This document shows, in pieces, positions 7,356-15,800 of a DNA stretch of 16,160 nt (position 1 is its first letter; the number at the start of each line of letters is the position of its first letter). A model generated the notes under the pieces. That model saw only the letters and a program-made list of their open reading frames with translations, was not told the DNA's origin and searched no databases. The position numbers and the translations under genes were made by a program. The stretch comes from an uncultured Clostridia bacterium. GTDB taxonomy: Bacteria > Bacillota > Clostridia > Christensenellales > Borkfalkiaceae. The stretch is taken from the NCBI GenBank assembly GCA_934230055.1, contig CAKQEE010000009.1, positions 1 to 16,160 on the forward strand, read 5' to 3'.

Positions 7356-7398
7356 AATGTTCAAAAGAAAAACGAAAAAATTTTTTAAGGAGCAGGAA

Positions 7399-8331
7399 AT
7401 GGGCGTAATAGACGTAGAAAAACTTACGAAAGATTACGGCAGCGGACGCGGAGTTTTTAACGTGAGCATCAGCGTTAAAGAAAGCGAAGTGTTCGGATTT
7501 TTAGGACCGAACGGCGCGGGCAAATCCACTACCATAAGGCATCTTATGGGCTTTTCCAAGCCCGACGGCGGCAGTACGAAAATTTTCGGCAAAGAAACGT
7601 TTAAAAAGTATTACGAAATTCTTTCCAAGGTAGGGTATATCCCCGGCGAAATAGCTTTGCCCGCGGGACTTACGGGAAGGGCTTTTCTTAATATGATGCA
7701 GTCTTTGCAAGGGATAAAAAACGAAGCGATGCAAAAAAGAATGCTCGATATGTTCGAGCTTAGCGAAGTGGCTTTGAGCGGCGAAACCAAGCGTATGAGT
7801 CTCGGCGTAAAAAGGAAACTCGCGATTGTGGCGGCTTTTATGTCCGATCCTTCCGTGCTTATTTTAGACGAGCCGACGAGCGGTCTCGATCCCGTTATGC
7901 AGGAAAGATTCGTAGCCTTTATTCACGAAGAAAAAGCGCGCGGAAAAACGATTTTGCTTTCCAGCCACATCTTTTCCGAAATAGACAACACCTGCGACAG
8001 GATTGCGATTATAAAAGACGGAAGAATAGTTTCAGATTTCGTCGCGAACGATCTTAAACACGCTTCGAGAAAATTTTATACTCTTAAATTTTCGGACGAG
8101 GCGGAAGCGGTAAAGTTCGACGGCGTATCTTCCCGAATAGCTTCGCTTACGCAGCTTAACAGGAGTGCGGGGGAAAGGTTCGTTTCGGTGGAAGATAAAG
8201 ATTTGAACGAGCTGATCCGCGGCGTTGCGGATATGAACGTTTTGTCTTTCGGCAACAGAAAAGAATCTTTGCAAGACTATTTTATGAAGTTCTATAAAGA
8301 AGACAAGGACTTTAACGGAGCGTTGAAATGA
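7399..8331 (+). CDS. ABC transporter ATP-binding protein, first of two
   Basis: I place the start at ATG 7399 (310 aa, MGVIDVEKLT) because AAGGAG (7387-7392) lies 6 nt upstream. An earlier ATG at 7348 lies inside the operator and would add an unlikely basic tail. ABC motifs: Walker A GPNGAGKS (36-43); a degenerate signature MSLGVKRK (133-140) in place of LSGGQ; Walker B VLILDEP (D157/E158) with D-loop SGLDP; switch His190. The Q-loop glutamine is absent; the segment reads VGYIPGE (78-84). After residue 210 a C-terminal extension of about 100 aa resembles that of DrrA/CcmA-type exporter ATPases. It powers the membrane protein encoded two genes on, probably as a heterodimer with the next ATPase. 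The stop overlaps the next ATG (ATGA). Confidence 0.93.
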   Translation: MGVIDVEKLTKDYGSGRGVFNVSISVKESEVFGFLGPNGAGKSTTIRHLMGFSKPDGGSTKIFGKETFKKYYEILSKVGYIPGEIALPAGLTGRAFLNMMQSLQGIKNEAMQKRMLDMFELSEVALSGETKRMSLGVKRKLAIVAAFMSDPSVLILDEPTSGLDPVMQERFVAFIHEEKARGKTILLSSHIFSEIDNTCDRIAIIKDGRIVSDFVANDLKHASRKFYTLKFSDEAEAVKFDGVSSRIASLTQLNRSAGERFVSVEDKDLNELIRGVADMNVLSFGNRKESLQDYFMKFYKEDKDFNGALK

Positions 8332-9242
8332 GCGTAATTAAATTAGAAAATCTTACGAAGGACTACGGCGCGGGGTGCGGCGTGTTCGACCTGAATCTTG
8401 AAATAAATCAAGGCGAGATGATGGGGTACGTCGGCACCAACGGCAGCGGAAAAACCACGACGATTCGCAATATTTTAGGGTTTTTGAAGCCCACGAGCGG
8501 CAAAGCTTCGGTAAACGGGCTTTCCTCTTGGGAACACGCGAGCGAGATAGCAAAAAACGTGGGGTACGTTCCGGGAGAGATTGCCTTCCCCGATCTTCCC
8601 ACGGGTATAGACTTTCTTAAAACGCAGGCGGAATTCCTTAAAATGAAGAATATGGACTACGCGAACGAGCTTATAGAAAGGCTTCAACTCGATCCGCGCG
8701 CGAACTTAAAGCGAATGAGTAAGGGTATGAAGCAGAAAACCGCGCTCGTCGCCGCGCTTATGAACGACGCGCCGATAATACTTTTAGACGAGCCGACCAC
8801 AGGACTCGATCCGCTTATGCGCGCAACCTTCCTCGATATAATCAAAGAGGAACACAAAAAGGGCAAAACCATACTGATGAGCAGCCACAGCTTCGAGGAG
8901 CTGGAAAGCACGTGCGATAAAGTCGCGCTGATTTCGGACGGAAGAATCGCGGACGTGTGCGATATGAACGATATAAACAACAGACCGGTAAAGGACTTTA
9001 AGACGGAGTTCAATACGCACGCCGATTTCGAGAGGTTCAAAGGCGAAAACGTGGAGATAATAAGAATTCAGGAACAGTATAATCAGGTTACGGTAAGAAT
9101 AGCTTCTACCGAAACCGCAAGGTTTTTGAAGATACTTAAAAATTACGACGTGAAGTTCATTTCCGAGCTTCCGTATACCCTCGAAGACCATTTCAAAAAA
9201 ATATTATTCGCAAAAAAGGAGAACGAGAAGAATGTTCAGTAA
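8328..9242 (+). CDS. ABC transporter ATP-binding protein, second of two
   Basis: This 304-aa protein is a clear paralogue of the preceding ATPase. Both begin with a KLTKDYG/NLTKDYG block and share the CGVF/RGVF and VGYxPGEIAxP segments. Motifs: Walker A GTNGSGKT (36-43), signature MSKGMKQK (130-137), Walker B IILLDEP (D154/E155) with TGLDP, switch His187. The Q-loop glutamine is again replaced (VPGE). The C-terminal extension (about 205-304) is unlike that of the first copy, so the two are not interchangeable repeats. The start ATG overlaps the upstream TGA, and the 3' end overlaps the permease start by 11 nt, so translation of all three is coupled. Tandem duplication and divergence is the likely origin. 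Confidence 0.93.
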   Translation: MSVIKLENLTKDYGAGCGVFDLNLEINQGEMMGYVGTNGSGKTTTIRNILGFLKPTSGKASVNGLSSWEHASEIAKNVGYVPGEIAFPDLPTGIDFLKTQAEFLKMKNMDYANELIERLQLDPRANLKRMSKGMKQKTALVAALMNDAPIILLDEPTTGLDPLMRATFLDIIKEEHKKGKTILMSSHSFEELESTCDKVALISDGRIADVCDMNDINNRPVKDFKTEFNTHADFERFKGENVEIIRIQEQYNQVTVRIASTETARFLKILKNYDVKFISELPYTLEDHFKKILFAKKENEKNVQ

Positions 9243-10920
9243 AGCGTTATTCAAACAATCTTGCAAGGCGAACGGCACGATGTGGGCGATAATCACTTTC
9301 GCCGTGTGCTTTATGCTTGCCTGCGTTATGCTTATTTCGGGTAGCGGCAGCCTCGGCGAAGTTAAAAACGCCATTCAGGATACCATCATCGTTAAAGAAG
9401 TGGATTCCGCTATGGAAAAACGCGCCGTCGGTTATTTTATAAACGGCGAAAAGGGCGTCGAAAAGTTCGACGAATACCTTGCTTCGGGTGCGAAAGAATG
9501 CTTTTCCTATCTCGAATGGATAGCCGCGGGAAGCCCGGCGGAAGCCAAGCCCTCCTTTTTCACCACCGCGGGAAAGACGTTCGAGGAGAAGGTGGAAGCG
9601 GGCGAAATGAGCGCGAACAAGCTTGCGGCGATAGCCCTTGCGTACGGTTCAGCCGCAACCGATACTCAAACGTGGATAAAACAAAACTTTGCGCCGACCG
9701 AGGAGGGCGCGGAGGATATGTCTTTGGAATATTACGGCGTTGCGATGTGCGCGGTAAACCCCAACGGACAGATGAACGCTTACTACCAGAACAACGGCGA
9801 AAGTTTGCCGGGAGATTACGACGTAAGCTCCGTGTTCGCCGCAATCTCCGCGGGTAACGACGCGGAATATCTTGCAAGCGAAGAAAGGGCGGAATACAGA
9901 AAAGCGCGTGTTAAAAACGCCGCGCCCGTGTTCCTTGCGGCTAACATGACGAGCGAAGAGGTCGTCGATAAGCTCGTAGAAAACCTCGCGAGCTTTAAGG
10001 TTACAAAGGAAAAGTATGAGGGCTTCGGTTATACTTATGCTCACGTCAAAAACCTCGGAATGACGGCTATAATCACCTTTAGCGGAAGAATAGAATACGA
10101 AACGGAGCTTATTATGGCGGACTTCGCGGCGGGTAAGTACGAAAGCGAACAAGCCGCGGCGGAAGCGGTTACCGCAAAGGCGGAAGAGATAGAATCGGAA
10201 ATTACTTCGAGCCTTCTCTCTTCCCTTCCCGAAGAGGTTTCTTCCGCGCTGGAAGAAATAGGCACGATGGACTTGTATACTCTGGTAGTCGGCTCTATAT
10301 TCTATAAGCTTGCGGGCTTGCTTCTTCCCATAATTTATATGATAATGGCTTCTAACAACCTTATCGCGGGGCAGGTGGACAGCGGCTCTATGGCGTACGT
10401 CCTATCCACTTCCACGAAGCGTAAAACGGTGGTATTCACGCAGGCGATATATCTTATAGGTTCCCTTCTCGGAATGTTCGTTCTTACCACGGCTACCGGT
10501 TGCGTGTGTCTTGCAATCGTTTCCGCGGGAACGGCGGAAGTGGAGCTGACCTATGCAAAGCTTCTGCTTCTTAACCTCGGTGCGTTCCTCGTTCTGCTCG
10601 CGCTTTCGGGATTGTGCTTTTTCACTTCCTGTCTGTTCGACAGAAGCAAACGTTCTATGGCAATAGGTGGCGGACTTTCGATATTTGCGCTCGTTGCGGC
10701 AATGCTGGGACTTTTCGGAAGCCCCGTCATTCCTTCGGTGGTAAGGCTGGACGCTTTGAACTATTTCAATTACGCCACGGTTATTTCTTTGTTCGACGTG
10801 GTTTCCATAATGGAAGGTACCACGGTTTACCTTTGGAAATTCGCGATACTTGCGGTGGCGGGCATAGCGGGTTATATCGTCGGCGAGAAAGTATTCGTTA
10901 AAAAAGACTTGCCGCTTTGA
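9232..10920 (+). CDS. ABC-2-like exporter permease with large extracytoplasmic domain
   Basis: This 562-aa integral membrane protein has one N-terminal helix (about 17-36), then a hydrophilic stretch of about 310 aa (37-348), then five predicted helices (about 349-373, 401-432, 442-466, 476-496, 534-553). Six helices and a loop after the first match ABC-2-type exporters that pair with DrrA-like ATPases, but the loop is far longer than usual. It is rich in Ala/Glu with several helical segments (AAAEAVTAKAEEIESEITSS) and no motif I recognise. The ribosome binding site AAGGAG (9216-9221) is 10 nt before the ATG, within the end of the second ATPase gene. It is probably the sole membrane subunit, so a homodimer served by two different ATPases is likely. 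The substrate is unknown. Confidence 0.85.
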   Translation: MFSKALFKQSCKANGTMWAIITFAVCFMLACVMLISGSGSLGEVKNAIQDTIIVKEVDSAMEKRAVGYFINGEKGVEKFDEYLASGAKECFSYLEWIAAGSPAEAKPSFFTTAGKTFEEKVEAGEMSANKLAAIALAYGSAATDTQTWIKQNFAPTEEGAEDMSLEYYGVAMCAVNPNGQMNAYYQNNGESLPGDYDVSSVFAAISAGNDAEYLASEERAEYRKARVKNAAPVFLAANMTSEEVVDKLVENLASFKVTKEKYEGFGYTYAHVKNLGMTAIITFSGRIEYETELIMADFAAGKYESEQAAAEAVTAKAEEIESEITSSLLSSLPEEVSSALEEIGTMDLYTLVVGSIFYKLAGLLLPIIYMIMASNNLIAGQVDSGSMAYVLSTSTKRKTVVFTQAIYLIGSLLGMFVLTTATGCVCLAIVSAGTAEVELTYAKLLLLNLGAFLVLLALSGLCFFTSCLFDRSKRSMAIGGGLSIFALVAAMLGLFGSPVIPSVVRLDALNYFNYATVISLFDVVSIMEGTTVYLWKFAILAVAGIAGYIVGEKVFVKKDLPL

Positions 10921-10955
10921 TGAAAATATGATAAATTATTAAAGGAGATTCAATT

Positions 10956-11411
10956 ATGTTTGAATTTACGAAGTTGTGTAAAGAGTTTGAAAAGATGAGC
11001 GCGATCGAGCGCGGCGCGATTATCGCGGAAAAGTCACTTGTCGTTATGTCAAAGCTTAAACTTTTAGACGTTCCCGAAATCGATCCCGTAGAAACGCTCG
11101 CAACGTTTATCGTTGGTGCCGTCGCGGCAGACGGAAAGCTTGACGAACGCGAATATCTTCTTATTTATCCCGCGCTCGTAAGAGCGTTCGGCGAAGATTT
11201 CGATTTTGCTACCGTTAAAGCCGTTTTCGAGTGCGACAGGGGCGTTCATAAAGAAATTCACGATTACACCGCAGACCTTCTTACGGTGCTGAGTTTTGCG
11301 GACGAGAGTTTCAGAGAGGACGTCGTTGCGCTTTGCCTTGCGATAGTAACGGTGGATAACAAAATCACTCTTAAAGAAAGAAAATATATCAAAAAGCTTA
11401 TCCTTGCTTAA
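10956..11411 (+). CDS. TerB-like acidic helical protein
   Basis: This 151-aa protein has two internally similar helical halves, each with an acidic turn: ADGKLDEREYLLI (58-70) and VDNKITLKERKYIKKL (133-148). This is the pattern of TerB/YebE-like domains, where the Asp-containing turns resemble divalent-metal sites. No signal peptide or membrane helix is seen. The family is linked to tellurite resistance and stress at the membrane surface, but the biochemical role is unsettled. The other ter genes are absent here, so a tellurite phenotype should not be assumed. AAAGGAG (10941-10947) lies 8 nt before the ATG. The gene is 35 nt after the permease with no terminator between, so it may be co-transcribed with the exporter. 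Confidence 0.75.
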   Translation: MFEFTKLCKEFEKMSAIERGAIIAEKSLVVMSKLKLLDVPEIDPVETLATFIVGAVAADGKLDEREYLLIYPALVRAFGEDFDFATVKAVFECDRGVHKEIHDYTADLLTVLSFADESFREDVVALCLAIVTVDNKITLKERKYIKKLILA

Positions 11412-11661
11412 TTTGGGTTAATGCTTAAAACGGGCGCGGACGCGGGGGCGATTTTTTCGTTCTCGCTTTGCGCGTTAAAAAAGATTTTTGCTTTTCGCAC
11501 CGAATAAAGAACGCGTAGAAAAAGGGACGTTCCGAAAAACGCGGCGCACCTAAAAAATGCGGCGATGCCTGAAAATGCGCGGTGACGCTTCGCGGACTAT
11601 AAAGAGCGAAAAAGCGGGAAATAAAGAAAAATTCACGAGAGGAAAAAAAGAGGAAGAAACT
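11412..11661 (+). other. Non-coding gap between the TerB-like and CmpB-family genes
   Basis: No convincing gene or terminator is seen. Three imperfect 19-nt units lie at about 11533-11589, each an A-rich start followed by GCGG/GCGCGG. A lone TATAAA at 11598-11603 could be a -10 box but has no good -35. An in-frame ATG at 11557 would give the next protein a 35-residue, highly charged extension, which I regard as untranslated. Confidence 0.4.
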
Positions 11662-12399
11662 ATGCAAACGTTCTTAAAAATGTGTTTCGTATACGTAGCG
11701 GGCGGTACGGCAGGCTGGATTATGGAATTCTTTTTCAGAAGATTCGCGCACAAAAAATGGGTGAACCCGGGATTTCTGGTCGGTCCTAACCTTCCGCTGT
11801 ACGGAACGGGTACGCTCGTGTTGTATCTTATATCTTCCGCGGAATACGGCTTTATTTCTTCGCCCGTATGGCGCGCGATTTTCGTCGTGTTTACGATAAC
11901 CTTCGCGATGACCTTTATAGAATATATCACGGGGCTTATCTTTATCAAGGGTATGAAGGTAAAGCTTTGGGATTATTCGGACAGATGGGGGAATATTCAG
12001 GGTATAATCTGCCCGCTGTTCACGCTGTTTTGGGGTATAATCGGCGCGGCTTATTATTTTCTTATTCACCCGTATATCGCGGCGGCGGCGGAAGCGGCTG
12101 CAAATTTCGCGTGGAGCGGCTTTTTGTTCGGCGCGTATTTCGGTGTGATGGCGGTAGACGTTTGCTACTCGTTTAAGGTCGTTGCAAAAATAAGGGAATG
12201 GGCAAAACGCCATGACGCGGTTGTAAAGCTGGAAGAATTACGACTTTCCATAAAAAACCGCGCGGACAAGTTCAAAGAAAAGTGCAGCTTTATATTGTCT
12301 TTTAAAAGCCGCCGCGGAATAGGCGGAGAACTTGACGAAATGAAAAAGTCGCAGGAAGCGGGTAAAGCCGAAGAAGCGGTTTCCGTCTCCGAAAACTAA
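11662..12399 (+). CDS. CmpB-family integral membrane protein (putative ABC-transporter type IV)
   Basis: This 245-aa protein starts at ATG 11662, with AGAGGA 7 nt upstream. It has four to five predicted helices in the first 175 residues: about 5-24, 46-62, 70-97, 115-136 and 148-172. It carries the family marks: GFLVGPNLPLYGTG (37-50), a conserved Glu-Tyr (EYITG), KLWDYSDRWGNIQGIICP (101-118). These match the Firmicute family annotated as putative ABC-transporter type IV, CmpB; the transport role is unproven. The last 70 residues are a charged cytosolic tail, partly coiled (EWAKRHDAVVKLEELRLSIK). No ATPase gene adjoins it. A strong terminator follows, so it ends its own transcription unit. 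Confidence 0.82.
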   Translation: MQTFLKMCFVYVAGGTAGWIMEFFFRRFAHKKWVNPGFLVGPNLPLYGTGTLVLYLISSAEYGFISSPVWRAIFVVFTITFAMTFIEYITGLIFIKGMKVKLWDYSDRWGNIQGIICPLFTLFWGIIGAAYYFLIHPYIAAAAEAAANFAWSGFLFGAYFGVMAVDVCYSFKVVAKIREWAKRHDAVVKLEELRLSIKNRADKFKEKCSFILSFKSRRGIGGELDEMKKSQEAGKAEEAVSVSEN

Positions 12400-12441
12400 C
12401 CGCAAACAAAATCGAAAAACAAAATCAAAAAAAATCGAAAA

Positions 12442-12484
12442 AAGCCTGCGGGCGGCGGAAAAATTTCCGCCGCGCGCAGGGCTT
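12442..12484 (+). terminator. Strong Rho-independent terminator after the CmpB-family gene
   Basis: AAGCCTGCG (12442-12450) pairs with CGCAGGGCTT (12475-12484) with one bulged G. Inside this, GGCGGAAA pairs with TTTCCGCC. The stem is long and GC-rich and is followed by ATTTTA, with an A-rich tract before it. It lies 43 nt after the stop codon. Confidence 0.88.
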
Positions 12485-12603
12485 ATTTTAAAAGTCGATG
12501 TCCGCTACAGAAATTATTACTACGGATACGCGGCAAAAAAGAATGCGGAACGAAAAAACGAGCGCGAAAAAACGGAACCATTCTATATAACGATTCTGTT
12601 TAT
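12485..12603. other. Non-coding stretch with no recognised feature
   Basis: The stretch is A-rich and purine-rich on the + strand. Apart from a small inverted repeat (ACGAT at 12590-12594 with ATCGT at 12602-12606) I see nothing to annotate. A reading frame of 82 codons on the - strand across 12488-12736 is open, but it crosses the structured element and has no ribosome binding site or recognised domain. Confidence 0.4.
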
Positions 12604-12698
12604 CGTAAAACTCCCTCTTGCGGTGAGAAAAAAGAATTTTCTCACCCTTTTCCCCACCTTTTGGGGGTTTGGGTGGGGGACAAAGTTTTTGTTTTACG
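12604..12698. repeat. Structured intergenic element bounded by an 8-bp inverted repeat
   Basis: CGTAAAAC (12604-12611) and GTTTTACG (12691-12698) form perfect inverted ends. Inside are a 10-bp hairpin, GGTGAGAAAA (12622-12631) with TTTTCTCACC (12637-12646), and a second hairpin, CCCCACC (12652-12658) with GGTGGGG (12672-12678), whose loop holds a G5 run. The whole could fold as a three-way structure. It may be a small repeated element, a structured RNA or a regulatory site; I cannot tell from one copy. Confidence 0.5.
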
Positions 12699-12705
12699 CT
12701 ATAAT
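12677..12705 (+). promoter_or_regulatory. Probable promoter of the surface-protein gene
   Basis: A perfect -10 TATAAT (12700-12705) lies 17 nt after GGGACA (12677-12682), a 4-of-6 match to the -35 consensus. The -35 falls in the right arm of the GC hairpin, and the -10 directly follows the end of the structured element. The predicted start is near 12712, giving a leader of about 150 nt. Confidence 0.55.
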
Positions 12706-12711
12706 CAACGC

Positions 12712-12863
12712 CGTAGAAAGCTTTCGTTAAAGTCACGAAAGCAAAAAAACGCCGTATAAAGGTACGTTAAAATCGGTTCGTAACCGAAAGCGCAACAAAA
12801 ATTTTGTAAGGCATATCGCGCGAAGGTATCGCGCTTTGTAAAAAAATAAATGGAGACGTTATT
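12712..12863 (+). promoter_or_regulatory. Long hairpin-rich 5' leader of the surface-protein gene
   Basis: Between the predicted transcript start and the ATG lie several inverted repeats: GCTTTCG (12720-12726) with CGAAAGC (12736-12742); TCGGTT (12773-12778) with AACCGA (12782-12787); a short ACAAA/TTTGT stem near 12794-12807; and GCGCG (12818-12822) with CGCGC (12830-12834). The ribosome binding site GGAG (12852-12855) is 8 nt from the ATG. The leader does not match a riboswitch consensus I can recognise; in particular the conserved cores of the cyclic di-GMP-I class are missing. Confidence 0.4.
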
Positions 12864-15800
12864 ATGACGAAAAAACGGACACTCACAACAAAACTTATTG
12901 CAGTTTTAATCGGGTTGGCGGCGTGCATTGCCTTTGCGCTCGGCATTGCTTTTGCAAGCTTTGCGCCAAACGCGCACGCGGAAGGGACTGATACCCGCAT
13001 AAAAATAAGCGAAATTCAGGCTACTTCAAACATCGAAGAAGTAGTCGGCTATAGAAAAGACGTGGTTTTGCCTTCTTTTATCGTAGCGGACGATTTACCG
13101 ATAAAATTAGGTACGCATCGGTGGAAAAAGTATAACGGAAGCGAATGGAAATGGAACGAAGATGATATATTCGTGGAAGGAAAGTACAGATACGAAGTTC
13201 AGATTCGTACCGAAAACACTACTCACGTGCTTGATAAAGACGGCGTAACGCTTACGGTAAACGGGGAAAACTGGACGGAAGACGGGAATTTCGGTATCGG
13301 GGATAATTTCTCGTGGGATTGGTTTTATTCGAGAGAATATGAAATTACGGCTCCGATAGGTGCGCCCGTCGGGTTTATTAAAAACGACGCTTGGAATTTG
13401 AAAAAAGTTTACGAAGGGCGAGCCATACCTACGTTTTCGGTTGTCTCCGGAGCGACGGGCGGTACAAAGCCTTACACGTTCTCAAAGGTGACGGGTCCCG
13501 ATTGGATTGAAGTGGCGGCAGACGGCACGGTTTCGGGAACGCCGACGGCATTAGGCGCAAACGCAGACCTCGTAATCAGAGTTACGGACAGTACGCCGAC
13601 TACCGCCGAAATTACTTTGGCGATTGCCGATACGATTATAAACCCCGACGACCGCATAAAAATAAGCGAAATTCAGGCTACTTCAAACATCGACGAAGTA
13701 GTCGGCTATGGAAAAGACGTGGTTCTGCCTTCTTTTATCGTAGCGGACGGTTTACCGGTAAATTTAGGTACGTGCGATTGGAAAAAGTATAACGGAAGCG
13801 AATGGAAATGGAACGTAGACGATACGTTTGCGGAAGGAAAGTATAGATACGAAGTTCAGATTCGTACCGACAACACGACTCACGTGCTTGATAAAAACGG
13901 CGTAACGCTTACGGTAAACGGGGCAAACTGGACGGGAGACGTGAAGGTCTGGGTAGGGGACAATTTCTCGTGGGTTTGGTTTTATTCGAGAGAATATGAA
14001 ATTACAAAACCGACCGCGGCGGCGATAACAGAAGCTCTTGTACCCGTTACCGATCTTACGGGAAAAGCATACAACGAAACGGCACAAGAGCCGACTTTCG
14101 GCGGAACGCTTGTTCGAGGAACAGATTACGAAGTAAGTTACGCGGTAAAAGCGGGCGCAGGCGGCGCGTTGGATTTTGGCGGCAAACCCGTTGGCGCGGG
14201 TACTTACGTTGTTACCGTCACGGGTAAGGGCGCGTATGAAGGCAGTTTCACCAAAGAGTTTTTAATTAACAAGGCAGAGCAATCAGCCCCCGTCGGATTT
14301 TTCGCCAACCCGATTTCGTGCAGGGACGGCAGCGGAACAATCGTCGGCGTTACAACCGCGATGGAATACAAAAAAGTCGGCGACGCGGATTATACGAAAT
14401 GCACGTCAACTGCGATTACAAATCTTGCGGCAGGCGAATACGAAGTAAGATACGCGGAAGACGAAAACTATCTGGCAAGCGGCGTTGCAACCGTTACCGT
14501 TGCCGTAAGCCATAATTTCGGCGCGCTTATCGAAGCAACTCCCGCAACTTGCTCGGCACCGGGTGTGAAAGCGCATTATTATTGCTCGGATTGCGGAAAG
14601 TTTTTTGACGAAGGCAAAAACGAAACAACCGAAGCAGCGTTGACTATCCCTGCAACCGGCGTTCACGACTACGGCGATTTGATTGCGGCAACCCCCGCAA
14701 CTTGCTCGGCACCGGGTGTGAAAGCGCATTACTATTGCTCGGGTTGCGGAAAATACTTTGACGAAGGCAAAAACGAAACAACCGACCTTACGATACCTGC
14801 GAACGGCGACCACGACTACGGCGCCTGGGTAAGTAACGGCGACGGAACGCATACCCGCACTTGTAAGAGAAATAGCAGTCATAAAGAAAACGGCACTTGT
14901 TCGGGCGGAACGGCAACTTGCGAAAAGAAAGCGGTTTGCTCGGTATGCGGCGCGGAATACGGCGGAAAACTCGGTCACGACTACGGCGCTTGGGTAAGTA
15001 ACGGCGACGGAACGCACACCCGCACTTGTAAAAGAGATAGCAGTCATAAAGAAAACGGCACGTGTTCGGGCGGAACGGCAACCTGCGAAAAGAAAGCGGT
15101 TTGTTCGGTATGCGGCGCGGAATACGGCGGAACAGCCGCGCATAACTTAACGAAATACGGCGGAAAAGACGGCACGGGGCATTGGGATACCTGTTCGACT
15201 TGCGATAACAAATTAAACGTAGAAGCGCACACGCCCGACAGGGCAAAGCCCGACGAAACGAATCCCGTAAAATGTACGAAATGCGGATATATAATAACTC
15301 CCGCAGGGCATTACGAGCATACGGCCGGCGGCGAATGGCGCAATTCTGCAGACGGAACGTATCATTATCACGAATGTACGTACGTCGGTTGCTCCGAGAT
15401 TTTGGATAAAGCAAATCATTCGGGCGGAACGGCAACTTGTACGACAAAAGCGATTTGTTCGGTTTGCGGTGCGGAATACGGCGAAAAACTCGGTCACGAC
15501 TACGGAGAAGTAAAATACACCTGGACGAGCGACGATACTTGCAAGGCGGAAAGAGTATGCAGGCACGATAAAACGCATATAGAAAGCGAAACGGTAACCG
15601 CGACGGAAACGGAAATAAAAGCGGCGACCTGCAAAGAAAAAGGCAAAAAGAAATACACCGCAACTTTTGTAAATACTGCGTTTAAGGCGCAAGAAAAAGA
15701 AGTAGATATTGATTTTACCGAGCATACGTACGGCGGTTGGATACCCGAAGAGCCTGCAACAACGGAAAAATCAGGCACGAAGGCGCATAAAGACTGCACC

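Noticed and set aside
7348..7398. Earlier ATG for the first ABC ATPase
   Set aside because: It lies in the operator at the transcript start, has no ribosome binding site and gives a basic 17-residue tail. ATG 7399 has AAGGAG at ideal distance.
10956..11411. Tellurite resistance gene
   Set aside because: Only one TerB-like domain is present, with no terC, terD or related genes nearby, so a resistance function is not supported.
11557..11661. Earlier ATG for the CmpB-family protein
   Set aside because: It adds a charged 35-residue tail ahead of a natural membrane start and has no ribosome binding site; ATG 11662 has AGAGGA upstream.
12661..12679. G-quadruplex
   Set aside because: Only three runs of three or more G are present (G5, G3, G5); a fourth is needed for a standard three-layer quadruplex.
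12488..12736. An 82-codon open frame on the - strand in the long intergenic region
   Set aside because: It spans both hairpins of the structured element, has no ribosome binding site and its translation shows no known domain. The element itself explains the composition.
12712..12863. Cyclic di-GMP-I riboswitch
   Set aside because: CACGAAAGC and a small GGTT/AACC hairpin superficially recall the class, but the GCAAACC and GGTAGCGGGGTTACC-type core segments are missing, and CGAAAGC is better explained by pairing with GCTTTCG.
14406..15663. Long open frames on the - strand (245 and 291 codons)
   Set aside because: They lie opposite the repeat-rich surface gene, have Arg/Cys/Phe-rich repetitive translations and no domain. 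They arise from codon bias on the coding strand.
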